64,000 nt of DNA from JASSUD01 sp031963445 (GCA_031963445.1 JASSUH010000001.1:2356001-2420000); one strand, 5' to 3'. Numbered from the stretch's first letter, positions 1-8,502 are shown. Notes: generated from the letters alone by a model not told the origin. Made by a program: numbers and translations.

Positions 1-32
1 CTGGCCCTTGGGGTTAGGCAGAAGTTCCGTAA
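1..32. repeat. Partial copy of dispersed repeat family D
   Basis: Read on the minus strand, this edge carries GAACTTCTGCCTA followed by CCCC. The same string, with one or two changes, is found at the 5' end of the M48 protease gene near 63,185. The copy is cut by the window edge. It lies downstream of rpsK, where rpsD would normally follow closely; no S4 start is visible in the first 158 bases. Confidence 0.4.
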
Positions 33-158
33 TAAAGTTGAACGGTGGGCTTATCCTATTATTGACACATTTCCAGAGCTTGCCTTAACGACTTAAAATA
101 AAGTCACTTAAGAGCTTACTCAAAAATCACGTTTGATAATGATTAATTCTAACCGTAA

Positions 159-563
159 TTAGATACGGCGGCGCTTCGGAGGACGGCAACCATTATGTGG
201 CAGCGACGTCATATCTGTGATTAATGTGATTTTAATACCCACATTATTGAGCGCGCGCGCTGCTGATTCACGACCAGGACCAGGGCCATCAATCAGGATG
301 TCCATGCTTTTAACGCCGAACTCTAAGGCTTTCTGGCCAGCCGCTTCAGCCGCGACCTGAGCCGCGAACGGGGTCGACTTACGCGAGCCCTTAAATCCAT
401 GAGCGCCAGCAGAAGACCATGCAAGCGTAGCACCTAGCCGATCAGTAATAGTAATGATCGTGTTGTTAAATGATGCATGTATGCGCGCAACAGCTTCGGA
501 GACACTCTTTTTGACTTTCTTACGCCCACGTTGCGATGCATTACTACTGGAAGTCCTAGCCAT
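159..563 (-). CDS. rpsK: 30S ribosomal protein S11
   Basis: S11 belongs to the platform of the small subunit near the E site. The 134-residue protein is of normal length. It has a basic N-terminus, the central RIHASFNNTIITITD stretch, the GFKGSRKSTPFAAQ segment and the typical C-terminus CRPPKRRRI. It is the last gene of the minus-strand ribosomal cluster seen here. The gap to rpsM upstream is about 150 bases, longer than usual for this pair. Confidence 0.97.
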   Translation of the reverse strand: MARTSSSNASQRGRKKVKKSVSEAVARIHASFNNTIITITDRLGATLAWSSAGAHGFKGSRKSTPFAAQVAAEAAGQKALEFGVKSMDILIDGPGPGRESAARALNNVGIKITLITDMTSLPHNGCRPPKRRRI

Positions 564-711
564 ATACTTTCCTGTTACTACTGTTTATTTACTCAGAGCC
601 TGTACCAAACGTTCCCAAAAGTATTCAGGTGCTTAGTAGGTGCTTATGGCATTACGCCTTTAACACACCAGATAACGCCTAATCCTGGCTCACTTTTTAG
701 TGCAAACGTTT

Positions 712-1077
712 TTACTTCTTCAACGCTATGCTTGCACGGCGCTTCCCTTTACGGGTCCGAGCATTAGTTTTTGTGCGTTGTCCACGTACAGGCAAGCCGG
801 CACGATGACGGAAGCCACGATAGCAACCAATGTCTGTTAAACGTTTGATATGGGTGACGATTAAACGGCGTAAATCACCTTCTACGACAAACTTAGAAAC
901 ACCTTCTCTGAGTTTCTCAAACTGTTCATCGCTAAGATCTTTCGCTTTTACAGATATTTGAATATCTGCCTCGTTTAAAATCTTTTGGGCGAGTGGACGA
1001 CCAATACCAAAAATCGAGGTTAAACCGATGACGATATGCTTATGATTTGGGATATTTACCCCTGCAATACGAGCCAT
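712..1077 (-). CDS. rpsM: 30S ribosomal protein S13
   Basis: S13 sits in the head of the small subunit and contacts the P-site tRNA and the large subunit. The 121-residue protein begins MARIAGVNIPNHKH and ends in a lysine/arginine-rich tail containing RTKTNARTRKGKR, as expected. It lies between rpmJ (upstream) and rpsK in the standard order. Confidence 0.97.
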   Translation of the reverse strand: MARIAGVNIPNHKHIVIGLTSIFGIGRPLAQKILNEADIQISVKAKDLSDEQFEKLREGVSKFVVEGDLRRLIVTHIKRLTDIGCYRGFRHRAGLPVRGQRTKTNARTRKGKRRASIALKK

Positions 1078-1172
1078 TGTATTTCCTAAAAAAAACGCAT
1101 AACGCTTAAGGGAATCTTGAAAAACTTCGGTGCGGGATTATACCCTTTCCTCGATAGCTTTCCAGTGCTTCC

Positions 1173-1289
1173 TTAACCTTGGCGCTGTTTGTGACGTTGA
1201 TCAGCGCTGCAAATAACGCGTACTACGCGCTTGCGCTTAACTACTTTGCATTTACGGCACATGCGCTTTACTGATGCCATTACTTTCAT
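1173..1289 (-). CDS. rpmJ: 50S ribosomal protein L36
   Basis: This 38-residue gene was found by translating the gap between infA and rpsM. It begins MKVMASVKRMCRKCK and ends ICSADQRHKQRQG. The zinc-ligand pattern C-x2-C, then C and H (C11, C14, C27, H33), is intact, so this is the zinc-binding form of L36. Order infA-rpmJ-rpsM is canonical for beta-proteobacteria. Confidence 0.95.
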   Translation of the reverse strand: MKVMASVKRMCRKCKVVKRKRVVRVICSADQRHKQRQG

Positions 1290-1383
1290 GGTTATTATCC
1301 CAACAAACTTTAGAAATTAGAGTATTTCTATCAATGCTTAATAAATTCTCGTGCCAAATAACGCTGATAAGGGCAATAGAGCT

Positions 1384-1602
1384 TTATTTTGCTCTAAAGA
1401 CAATCCTCGCCCGCGATAAGTCATAAGGTGTCAGTTCCACTGTCACGTTATCACCAGGCAAAATCCTAATGTAATGCATGCGCATTTTGCCAGAAATATG
1501 GGCTATTACCACATGACCGTTTTCCAATTTCACACGGAAAGTAGCGCTCGGCAAGTTCTCAATAACTTCGCCTTGCATTTGAATTACATCGTCTTTGGCC
1601 AT
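1384..1602 (-). CDS. infA: Translation initiation factor IF-1
   Basis: IF-1 blocks the A site during initiation. The 72 residues make a single S1/OB-fold domain with the conserved NGHVVIAHISGKMRMHYIRI core and the C-terminal DLSRARIVFR. It lies between secY (51 bases upstream) and rpmJ, as in other Burkholderiaceae. Confidence 0.96.
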   Translation of the reverse strand: MAKDDVIQMQGEVIENLPSATFRVKLENGHVVIAHISGKMRMHYIRILPGDNVTVELTPYDLSRARIVFRAK

Positions 1603-1654
1603 ATTTCTTTTAAATAATCCACAGATAAGATCGAATCTAACTATTACGTTTCAT

Positions 1655-2989
1655 TTAACGTATAGGAAGATTGCCACCTTTGAAATTAGCTTTACGCAGT
1701 AGTGACTCATATTGTTGCGACATTAAATAGGATTGAATTTGAGCCATAAAATCCATCGTCACAACAACAATAATTAATAATGAAGTGCCGCCAAAATAAA
1801 ACGGTACGTTCCAGCGCAACACTAAAAACTCAGGCAATAAACATACAAATACGATGTAGATTGCACCAGCTAAAGTCAAACGCGTCAAAATCTTGTCAAT
1901 ATAGCGTGCCGTTTGCTCGCCTGGTCGAATACCAGGTACAAATGCCCCGCTTTTTTTAAGGTTATCGGCCGTTTCCCTGCTATTAAATACCAACGCGGTA
2001 TAGAAGAAGCAGAAGAAAACAATCGCTAATGCATACAACATCACATAAATCGGCTGGCCCGGTGCTAATGTTGCAGCGATATCATGCAACCACCGTAAAT
2101 TAGAGCCAGAGCTAAACCAATTCGCGATTGTAGCTGGAAATAAGATGATTGACGAGGCAAAAATGGGCGGAATCACGCCTGCCATGTTCAATTTCAAAGG
2201 CAAATGCGACGATTGGCCACCATATAGCTTATTGCCGACCTGCCTTTTTGCATAATTTACTAATACTTTTCGCTGACCGCGCTCGATAAACACAACCAAA
2301 TAGGTCACTCCAGCGATCAATCCAACGACTACTATTGCAGAGATAATGCCCATCGAGCCTGTTCGAACAAGTTCAAAAAGACTGCCGATTGCATTTGGCA
2401 AGCCAGCAGCAATACCCGCAAAAATAATAATCGAAATACCGTTACCTAAACCACGCTCAGTAATCTGCTCGCCAAGCCACATTAAGAACATCGTCCCCGT
2501 TACCAGAGCGACGACTGTCGTTAATTTAAACAATAAGCCTGGCTCAGTCACTAAACCTGCTTGACTCTCCAGCGCAACGGCAATACCGAACGCCTGGAAT
2601 ATTGCTAACGCCACAGTGAAATAGCGCGTGTACTGAGTTATCTTTCTCTGCCCTGCTTGCCCTTCTTTCTTCAACGCTTCAAATTGCGGCGAAATAATCG
2701 TTAGCAATTGCATGATGATCGATGCCGAAATGTACGGCATGATACCCAGCGCAAAGACAGTAAAGCGAGACAGTGCACCGCCAGAAAACATGTTGAACAT
2801 GCCAAGAATGCCCCCTTGCTGGCTTTGAAAAAGCTTAGCAAGTTGGTCTGGATCAATACCTGGTACTGGGATGTGAGCACCCAAGCGGTAAACGATCAAC
2901 GCAAGCAGTAAAAATACAAAGCGTTTACGTAAATCGCCATATTTGGGCGTTGCTTTCCCAGTTTTTGTAAGATTTTGCCGGCTAGCCAA
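1655..2989 (-). CDS. secY: Preprotein translocase subunit SecY
   Basis: SecY is the channel of the Sec translocon, an inner-membrane protein with ten helices. The conserved pore start GAHIPVPGIDP, the GLGNGISIIIFAGI motif and the RPGEQTARYI loop are visible. An open frame reaches back to 3061, but I place the start at TTG 2989. It is preceded by GGAGA at normal spacing and gives a product of 444 residues beginning MASRQNLTKTGK, matching family length (about 448). The longer frame would run through a palindromic repeat. The start choice is inference. Confidence 0.93.
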   Translation of the reverse strand: MASRQNLTKTGKATPKYGDLRKRFVFLLLALIVYRLGAHIPVPGIDPDQLAKLFQSQQGGILGMFNMFSGGALSRFTVFALGIMPYISASIIMQLLTIISPQFEALKKEGQAGQRKITQYTRYFTVALAIFQAFGIAVALESQAGLVTEPGLLFKLTTVVALVTGTMFLMWLGEQITERGLGNGISIIIFAGIAAGLPNAIGSLFELVRTGSMGIISAIVVVGLIAGVTYLVVFIERGQRKVLVNYAKRQVGNKLYGGQSSHLPLKLNMAGVIPPIFASSIILFPATIANWFSSGSNLRWLHDIAATLAPGQPIYVMLYALAIVFFCFFYTALVFNSRETADNLKKSGAFVPGIRPGEQTARYIDKILTRLTLAGAIYIVFVCLLPEFLVLRWNVPFYFGGTSLLIIVVVTMDFMAQIQSYLMSQQYESLLRKANFKGGNLPIR

Positions 2990-3026
2990 CTGTTTTCTCC
3001 GTATCAAGCAGCAGAGAGCAAATAAT

Positions 3027-3091
3027 TTAGAACTTTTTAGGGTCTGCCTGGCAAGGCGCAACGCCGCCAGGCAGACCCTAAACAGGTCTTA
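3027..3091. repeat. Palindromic repeat, family A, between rplO and secY
   Basis: A near-perfect palindrome. Arms TAGGGTCTGCCTGGC (3038-3052) and its exact complement (3066-3080) enclose an inner stem GGCG/CGCC. The outer flanks TTAGAAC and the region ending TCTTA also pair partly. The outer sequence matches the larger palindromes before rpoB and rpoC. The right edge contains the stop codon of rplO (3089-3091). Confidence 0.75.
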
Positions 3092-3586
3092 GGAATCAGC
3101 GCTATCAGCTGATTTGCCCTTCTTCTTAGCTACTTGTTGCTCACCGCTATCTAACTCTAGAAGTGAGCCACCGAGCGCTTCAATCGCTTGACGCGCACCT
3201 TTAGTTACGCCTATGCCTCGCAGCGTAAGCTTACGTGTCAATTCGCCACACAGAATGACTTTGGCACTACGTACTAGCTGGCTAACAATGCCTGCTTGCT
3301 TTAATACGAGCAAATCAATTTCATCAACTGGCAGTTTTTCCAAATCGGAAAGACGAACTTGGCCAGTTAGCGCTTTAGTCAACGATGTAAAGCCACGCTT
3401 TGGCAAACGCCTTTGCAATGGCATTTGGCCGCCTTCAAAACCAACTTTATGAAAGCCACCCGCGCGGGATTTTTGACCTTTGTGACCACGACCGGCAGTT
3501 TTACCCAGTCCGGAGCCAATACCACGACCAACGCGACGTTTTGCGTGCTTCGCACCAGCAGCAGGTTTTAGGCTATTTAATTCCAT
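3089..3586 (-). CDS. rplO: 50S ribosomal protein L15
   Basis: L15 is a late-assembly large-subunit protein. The glycine-rich N-terminal half (GRGIGSGLGKTAGRGHKGQ) and the globular C-terminal half are normal. The product is 165 residues against about 144 usual for the family. The extra C-terminal tail of about 22 residues is rich in Lys, Ser and Asp and ends inside palindromic repeat A, whose terminal TTA supplies the stop codon. Confidence 0.95.
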   Translation of the reverse strand: MELNSLKPAAGAKHAKRRVGRGIGSGLGKTAGRGHKGQKSRAGGFHKVGFEGGQMPLQRRLPKRGFTSLTKALTGQVRLSDLEKLPVDEIDLLVLKQAGIVSQLVRSAKVILCGELTRKLTLRGIGVTKGARQAIEALGGSLLELDSGEQQVAKKKGKSADSADS

Positions 3587-3665
3587 TATTTACCTCAGGT
3601 AAAGCTAAGGAAGGGTTACATCACTCAGCCAACGGCGATACATTTTTCTATCGCACTAATATACT

Positions 3666-3699
3666 GCCTGCTTCGGTTTTTTTGCTAACCGAAGCAGGC
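3666..3699. other. Perfect hairpin between rpmD and rplO
   Basis: GCCTGCTTCGGTT (3666-3678) and its exact complement (3687-3699) make a 13-bp stem with an 8-base loop. No T-run follows on either strand, so it is not a standard intrinsic terminator. It lies in the 254-base gap between rpmD and rplO, which is unusually long for this pair. Confidence 0.7.
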
Positions 3700-3840
3700 C
3701 TTCCTTAAAAGCTATTTGATCTATGTGCGCGCCTTACAACTCAATCAGCGGCAAGTCAGCGTATATATATATATTTACTTAAACGTCATTCGCTAGGTAA
3801 AGCTGCATATTGCAGACCTTCCCTACGCTTCTTAATCGCT

Positions 3841-4023
3841 TTAGCTAATAACTTCCACAAGATATGAAACTTTATTAATCCTACCGCGAGCTTCGGGCGT
3901 ATTTAGCACTTTGCTAACTGAGTTAACACGCTTTAGCCCAAGAGCACGAACCGTTGCACGATGTGAGCCACGTGTGCCAATAAGACTTCTAACCAGCTTA
4001 ACTTCGATAATTTCGTCTGTCAT
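3841..4023 (-). CDS. rpmD: 50S ribosomal protein L30
   Basis: Small 60-residue large-subunit protein. EVKLVRSLIGTRGSHRATVRALGL is the recognisable L30 signature, here with the usual HRATVRALGLKR core. It is 9 bases downstream of rpsE and probably translationally linked to it. It is absent from some bacteria but standard in this family. Confidence 0.95.
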   Translation of the reverse strand: MTDEIIEVKLVRSLIGTRGSHRATVRALGLKRVNSVSKVLNTPEARGRINKVSYLVEVIS

Positions 4024-4032
4024 GATAGCAAC

Positions 4033-4545
4033 TTAACTCGTGATTTCTTCAACAGTCTTGCCGCGCTTGGCTGCAATTTCTGCTGCTGTCGATTGATTAC
4101 TCAAGCCTTTAAGCACTGCTCGCACCAAGTTATGTGGATTTCTAGAGCCATGGTTTTTCACAACCACGTTCTGCACACCTGCCGCAGTCAGTACCGAGCG
4201 CACGTGGTGGCTACAAATCATGCCTTCTTTACCTGGGGCAAATAGCACGCTAGCAGCACCATGCTTAGCACGACCACTGTGTTGCAAGGTACCGTTTTTC
4301 AACGGAACTTTAATCATATTGCGACGTGCTTGTTCCATGGCTTTTTGCACAGCGATTGGCACTTCTTTCGCTTTACCTTTACCCATGCCTACACTGCCAT
4401 TGCCATCACCCACTACTACAAGTGCCGCAAAGCTTAGAATACGTCCGCCTTTCACCACTTTAGTGACACGGTTAACCGTGATCATCTTTTCCCGCAGACC
4501 ATCGTCGCGTTCTTCGCTTTGGTTTTTTGCTTGCATTTTTGCCAT
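4033..4545 (-). CDS. rpsE: 30S ribosomal protein S5
   Basis: S5 lines the mRNA entry tunnel and influences decoding accuracy. The 170-residue protein has the N-terminal double-stranded RNA-binding fold with the loop VNRVTKVVKGGR and the GDGNGSVGMGKGKAKE motif. The C-terminal part carries KNHGSRNPHNLVRA. The loop where spectinomycin-resistance changes occur appears unaltered (reading by eye). Confidence 0.96.
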   Translation of the reverse strand: MAKMQAKNQSEERDDGLREKMITVNRVTKVVKGGRILSFAALVVVGDGNGSVGMGKGKAKEVPIAVQKAMEQARRNMIKVPLKNGTLQHSGRAKHGAASVLFAPGKEGMICSHHVRSVLTAAGVQNVVVKNHGSRNPHNLVRAVLKGLSNQSTAAEIAAKRGKTVEEITS

Positions 4546-4556
4546 TACAGAATCCC

Positions 4557-4919
4557 TTAAAACGCGAGGCCTGCCTCACGTGCAGCACTTGCTAATTGCC
4601 CAACACGGCCATCAAGATGAAATTGAAAGCCGGAGCGATCAAATGCAACATTTTCGATGCCGGCTGCCTTAGCTTTTTCAGCAATACGTTTGCCGATTAG
4701 AACTGCTGCCGCAACATCGCCGCCTTTGCCCGCCAATAGCTGACGTACTTCAGCTTCAACGGTAGAAGCGCTGACTAGTACCTTTTCACCGCATGGTGAG
4801 AAGATTTGCGCGTAAGTATGTTTATTCGTCCGATGCACGGCTAAACGATGAACTTTTAGTTCAGCAATTTTCAAGCGTGTACGACGTGCACGACGTAAAC
4901 GAGCTACTTTTTTATTCAT
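4557..4919 (-). CDS. rplR: 50S ribosomal protein L18
   Basis: L18 binds 5S rRNA together with L5 and L25. The 120-residue protein has the basic N-terminus RLRRARRTRLKIAEL, then HRTNKHTYAQIFS, and ends in FDRSGFQFHLDGRVGQLASAAREAGL split over normal spacing. Standard position between rplF and rpsE. Confidence 0.96.
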   Translation of the reverse strand: MNKKVARLRRARRTRLKIAELKVHRLAVHRTNKHTYAQIFSPCGEKVLVSASTVEAEVRQLLAGKGGDVAAAVLIGKRIAEKAKAAGIENVAFDRSGFQFHLDGRVGQLASAAREAGLAF

Positions 4920-4930
4920 AGTTCGTACCT

Positions 4931-5464
4931 TTATTTCTTCTTGACTTCTTTCAGAATAACTTTCTCGCCAGCGTGACGTACGCCTTTACCCTTATAAGGC
5001 TCAGGTGGGCGAAAACCGCGTATTTTAGCAGCTGTCTCTCCGAGCAATTGCTTATCCATGCCGCCTAAAATTATCTCAGTGGGACTCTTGAGCCGCACTT
5101 TGATACCTTCTGGCAACGGATAAATAATTGGGTGAGAAAAGCCAAGCGATAAATTTAAACTTTCACCTTGCACTTGAGCTTTATAACCCACGCCGATTAG
5201 CTGAAGCGTGCGCTCAAAGCCGTCTGTCACACCCTTGACCATATTGGCAACCAAGGCGCGCATGGTTCCCCACATAGCTTGTGCTTCAGCGCTTTCGTCG
5301 GCTGGCTCAAATTTCAATGTACCGTTTTCGTTAATCACTTTAATTAAGCGATTAGCTTTTTCCCAGATGATGCCAAGCGGTCCTTTGACCGTAATACGCT
5401 CATCATCTATCGTCACTTCGACGCCCGACGGCAGAGCAATCGGGTTTTTACCTACTCGCGACAT
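4931..5464 (-). CDS. rplF: 50S ribosomal protein L6
   Basis: L6 lies near the factor-binding site of the large subunit. The 177-residue protein starts MSRVGKNPIALPSGVEV and has the two repeated L6 domains. The C-terminal signature PEPYKGKGVRHAGEKV is present. It is 11 bases upstream of rplR and 83 bases downstream of rpsH. Confidence 0.97.
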   Translation of the reverse strand: MSRVGKNPIALPSGVEVTIDDERITVKGPLGIIWEKANRLIKVINENGTLKFEPADESAEAQAMWGTMRALVANMVKGVTDGFERTLQLIGVGYKAQVQGESLNLSLGFSHPIIYPLPEGIKVRLKSPTEIILGGMDKQLLGETAAKIRGFRPPEPYKGKGVRHAGEKVILKEVKKK

Positions 5465-5547
5465 GCTTTATTTCTCCTCGTATCAGGGCGCTAAAGTGAG
5501 AGTGCAGCGCAAGCTGCGCGCAACATACTTTCCGACCCTTATCATCT

Positions 5548-5946
5548 TTAGTGCACGTGACAAATAATTTCGCCACCAACACCGGCTTTGCGAGCATGAC
5601 GATCGGCCATTACGCCTTGTGGCGTAGAAACGATTGCGATCCCCAAGCCATCCATGACTTTTTCGATATCAGCACAGCCTTTGTAGACTCGCAATCCAGG
5701 GCGCGATACACGCTTCAACATTTCAATAACAGGTCGACCAGCGTAATATTTGAGGCGTATTTCTAACGTTGCCTTATTATTGTCTTGACTGACAACAGCA
5801 AAGTCCTCGATATAACCTTCATCTTTCAAAACTTGTGCAATCGCAGCACGAAATTTTGATGAAGGCATTACGACTGATTTCTTTCCAACTTTTTGCGCAT
5901 TACGGATACGAGTCAACATATCAGCAATAGGATCACTCATACTCAT
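5548..5946 (-). CDS. rpsH: 30S ribosomal protein S8
   Basis: S8 binds helix 21 of 16S rRNA and, in enterobacteria, represses its own spc operon. The 132-residue protein begins MSMSDPIADMLTRIRNAQ and ends GVGGEIICHVH, both typical. Two ATG codons (residues 1 and 3) could start it; the first is kept. Whether S8 autoregulates here was not examined. Confidence 0.96.
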   Translation of the reverse strand: MSMSDPIADMLTRIRNAQKVGKKSVVMPSSKFRAAIAQVLKDEGYIEDFAVVSQDNNKATLEIRLKYYAGRPVIEMLKRVSRPGLRVYKGCADIEKVMDGLGIAIVSTPQGVMADRHARKAGVGGEIICHVH

Positions 5947-5958
5947 CTTTCTCTCCTA

Positions 5959-6264
5959 TTACCAGCTTGCTTTAACTAAGCCAGGAATTTCACCGCGGAA
6001 TGCGATTTCACGAATTTTGTGGCGCGCCAGACCAAATTTTCGGAACGTACCACGTGGGCGACCTGTCAATGCGCAACGATTACGCTGACGGGTTGGATTC
6101 GCATTGCGTGGCAAATTTTGTAATTGCACACGTGCGCCATAACGTTCTTCATCTGATTTAGTCGAGTCGTTAATAATAGCTTTAAGCTCAGCGCGCTTGG
6201 CAGCATACTTCTCTCTCAAGCGGGTGCGCTTTTTTTCACGCTCGATTAGTGCCTGTCTAGCCAC
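5959..6264 (-). CDS. rpsN: 30S ribosomal protein S14
   Basis: S14 belongs to the head of the small subunit. At 101 residues this is the long, zinc-independent form: the C-terminal NRCALTGRPRG and RKFGLARHKIREIA are present but no CxxC pair. It is tightly packed between rplE (7 bases upstream) and rpsH (12 bases downstream). Confidence 0.96.
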   Translation of the reverse strand: MARQALIEREKKRTRLREKYAAKRAELKAIINDSTKSDEERYGARVQLQNLPRNANPTRQRNRCALTGRPRGTFRKFGLARHKIREIAFRGEIPGLVKASW

Positions 6265-6271
6265 AATAACC

Positions 6272-6811
6272 TCAATTTTTGAATGGGAATTTCAAGCTGG
6301 CAAGCAATGCCTTAGCTTCTTCATCGAGTTTCGCAGATGTAGTAATAGAAACATTCAATCCGCGCAACACATCAATTTGGTCTTCAACTTCAAGAAAAAT
6401 ACTCTGATCTCTTGAACCGAAGTTATAACTACCGCGCCCATCGAAGGAACGCGCTGATAAACCACGGAAGTCACGTACACGAGGAAGCGCAACCGTAATC
6501 AAACGATCGAGAAATTCCCACATGCGTTGACCACGCAAGGTAACTTTCACACCAATAGACACGCCTTCACGCAGCTTATTAAAACCAGCAATCGCTTTAC
6601 GTGCTTTTGTTGCTACTACCTTTTGCCCTGCAATTTTGGCTAGATCAGCCGCCGCAGTTTCGATGATTTTTTTATCAGCTACTGCACTACCGAGACCCAT
6701 ATTAAGGGTAATCTTGGTAATACGCGGAACCTGCATAATAGACTTATAGCCGAATTTCGCCATCAATTCCGGCACAGTCTTTTCTTTATAAACTTCTTGC
6801 AAACGAGCCAT
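6272..6811 (-). CDS. rplE: 50S ribosomal protein L5
   Basis: L5 binds 5S rRNA and the P-site tRNA. I start it at ATG 6811 (MARLQEVYKEK), giving 179 residues, the usual length. A purine-rich site GGGGTGG lies just upstream, and an earlier in-frame ATG at 6823 adds only MGWK. KITLNMGLGSAV, GVKVTLRG and the PRVRDFRGLS segment identify the family. Confidence 0.95.
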   Translation of the reverse strand: MARLQEVYKEKTVPELMAKFGYKSIMQVPRITKITLNMGLGSAVADKKIIETAAADLAKIAGQKVVATKARKAIAGFNKLREGVSIGVKVTLRGQRMWEFLDRLITVALPRVRDFRGLSARSFDGRGSYNFGSRDQSIFLEVEDQIDVLRGLNVSITTSAKLDEEAKALLASLKFPFKN

Positions 6812-6988
6812 TTTCCACCCCAAATGTCCTGCTTTACTGATAACTCGAGAATACGAATCGATTATTTAAGCTAAGGAACACAAGTAAAAACCTTAATCAA
6901 CTTAACGAGTAAACAAACGATGAGCACAACGGCTCAATAGAATAGATCTACCGTATATCAAGGTGACTTATAAAACAGGACAGCAACC

Positions 6989-7300
6989 TCAAAAACTTAA
7001 TTCGACACCAGTCGTTTTTAGAAAACGTCGTTTATTACCGTTTTCGTCAACCTTGATGCCAACACGAGATGCCTTACCATTCGCATCAACCAAAGCCACA
7101 TTCGATTTATCTACCGTCATTGACTTTGTTTCTACGCCGCCTACCGTACCTTTTGCCGGATTTGGCTTAACATGCTTTTTGACGAGATTAATCCCCTCAA
7201 CCAACACTCGGCCATCGCGAATTGACAACACTGATCCGCGTTTGCCTTTATCTTTACCGGTGACAACGATAACTTCGTCGCCTTTACGCATTTTTTCCAT
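6989..7300 (-). CDS. rplX: 50S ribosomal protein L24
   Basis: L24 initiates large-subunit assembly. The 103-residue protein has an N-terminal KOW motif (KGDEVIVVTGKDKGKRG) and the conserved EGINLVKKHVKPNP. The gap to rplE is about 180 bases and the gap to rplN about 110, both wider than in compact spc operons. Confidence 0.96.
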   Translation of the reverse strand: MEKMRKGDEVIVVTGKDKGKRGSVLSIRDGRVLVEGINLVKKHVKPNPAKGTVGGVETKSMTVDKSNVALVDANGKASRVGIKVDENGNKRRFLKTTGVELSF

Positions 7301-7412
7301 TTGAATTCCTATTCGAGGCTAAGTAACAGATATCAACTCTGATTCCAGAGAGCGGCTAGCACTGCTAGCGCATCCAAAATTTTTTAATATTTTGTTTTTT
7401 GATATCTGGTTC

Positions 7413-7781
7413 TTATAGAACTTCGGGCGCCAGCGAAATGATTTTCATAAAACGCTCACTACGCAATTCACGCGTAACCGGCCCAAAAATACGAGTGGCA
7501 ATCAGCTCAAGTTTGTTATTGAGCAGCACCGCAGCATTTTTATCGAATTTGATCAGTGAACCATCGGGGCGACGCACACCTTTTGCAGTGCGCACTACAA
7601 CTGCGTTGTAGACTTCACCCTTTTTAACACGCCCGCGCGGCGTTGCTTCTTTGACGGTGACTTTAATAATATCGCCAATACCTGCGTATCTGCGCTTTGA
7701 CCCACCAAGAACCTTGATGCATAAAAGCCTACGTGCGCCGGTATTATCGGCTACTTCAAGTTCACTTTCGGTCTGAATCAT
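7413..7781 (-). CDS. rplN: 50S ribosomal protein L14
   Basis: L14 forms an intersubunit bridge. The 122-residue protein starts MIQTESELEVADNTGARR, the family signature, and contains GDIIKVTVKEATPRG and FGPVTRELR. It is the first gene of the spc block. Upstream lies a 440-base gap holding an extended -10 promoter candidate, so this may be the start of a separate transcript. Confidence 0.97.
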   Translation of the reverse strand: MIQTESELEVADNTGARRLLCIKVLGGSKRRYAGIGDIIKVTVKEATPRGRVKKGEVYNAVVVRTAKGVRRPDGSLIKFDKNAAVLLNNKLELIATRIFGPVTRELRSERFMKIISLAPEVL

Positions 7782-8014
7782 GATTTCTCTAACTTAACCT
7801 GACTTATGGCCTTTAATTTAATGGCGCTGTCGATCAGTATTAGATTGACTAACTTCTCTAACCCCAACGTCTAGCTACATTAAGCTGTACAACCATTAAG
7901 AGGACGAAGAATTCTTTACTTTCTCTTAGAACTTCTTGTTCCAGAGCATGAGAACGCAACGCTATCAAAACGTAACCCGCTAGAACCCACAGCTCTTTAC
8001 CCAAGAAGCGCGAG

Positions 8015-8023
8015 ATTATAACA
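8015..8023 (-). promoter_or_regulatory. Extended -10 promoter for rplN (spc) genes
   Basis: Reading the minus strand gives TGTTATAAT, a perfect -10 hexamer with the TGn extension. The -35 region at 17 bases is poor (TGCAAA, three of six). Extended -10 promoters can work without a good -35. Transcription would start about 230 bases before rplN. Confidence 0.5.
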
Positions 8024-8153
8024 GAACTTTTAAAAACTTTGCATTAATTTATGTACGATCATCATAAAGATCGCACCGCCACAAATTAAAATGCCATTTG
8101 ACAATGATATTACGGCGAATAAATTTTTTAGATCGCCTCTATTGGTCAAATGG

Positions 8154-8207
8154 AGCGCTAAGAAAACGCCAAATAAATTACCTTTTAGCTGTAATTTATT
8201 CAGCGCT
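8154..8207. repeat. Inverted repeat, family B (degenerate)
   Basis: AGCGCT at 8154-8159 and TAATTTATTCAGCGCT at 8192-8207 form an imperfect inverted repeat. The right arm contains the reverse complement of AGCGCTGAATAAA, the motif shared with elements at 18,486 and 56,098. Confidence 0.45.
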
Positions 8208-8221
8208 TTTAGATAAATTAA

Positions 8222-8500
8222 CTATACCTGCGCAACAGATTGCACAACGCGCGCAACAACCCAACTTACTGTTTTTGAAATTGGGCGGCACTCTTGAATT
8301 TCTACAAGATCGCCTTCTTTGCATGCATTTGCTTCATCGTGTGCATGGTACTTTCTTGAACGATTTTCGTACTTACCGTACTTTTCGTGCTTAGCCTTAC
8401 GTTCAACAAGCACTGCTATCGTCTTATCCCGCTTATCGCTTACTACTTTACCAATCAGCGAACGTTGGTGCTTAGGCAAATTTTTAGTGCTGTCATCCAT
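8222..8500 (-). CDS. rpsQ: 30S ribosomal protein S17
   Basis: S17 is a primary 16S rRNA-binding protein with an OB fold. The 92-residue product has GKVVSDKRDKTIAVLVER and the ECRPISKTVSWVVARVV C-terminus. It is 2 bases downstream of rpmC and ends the S10 block. Confidence 0.96.
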   Translation of the reverse strand: MDDSTKNLPKHQRSLIGKVVSDKRDKTIAVLVERKAKHEKYGKYENRSRKYHAHDEANACKEGDLVEIQECRPISKTVSWVVARVVQSVAQV

Positions 8501-8502
8501 TT

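Larger units (their letters stand above)
7782..8221. other. Long spacer between rpsQ and rplN
   Basis: The 440-base spacer separates the S10 and spc gene blocks. It holds a candidate promoter (8015-8023, minus) and an imperfect inverted repeat of family B (8154-8207). No coding frame with a plausible start and site was seen. Confidence 0.6.

Noticed and set aside
3760..3776. Short TA-dinucleotide run between rpmD and rplO
   Set aside because: Seven or so repeats in AT-rich DNA are not unusual and are tied to no recognised element.
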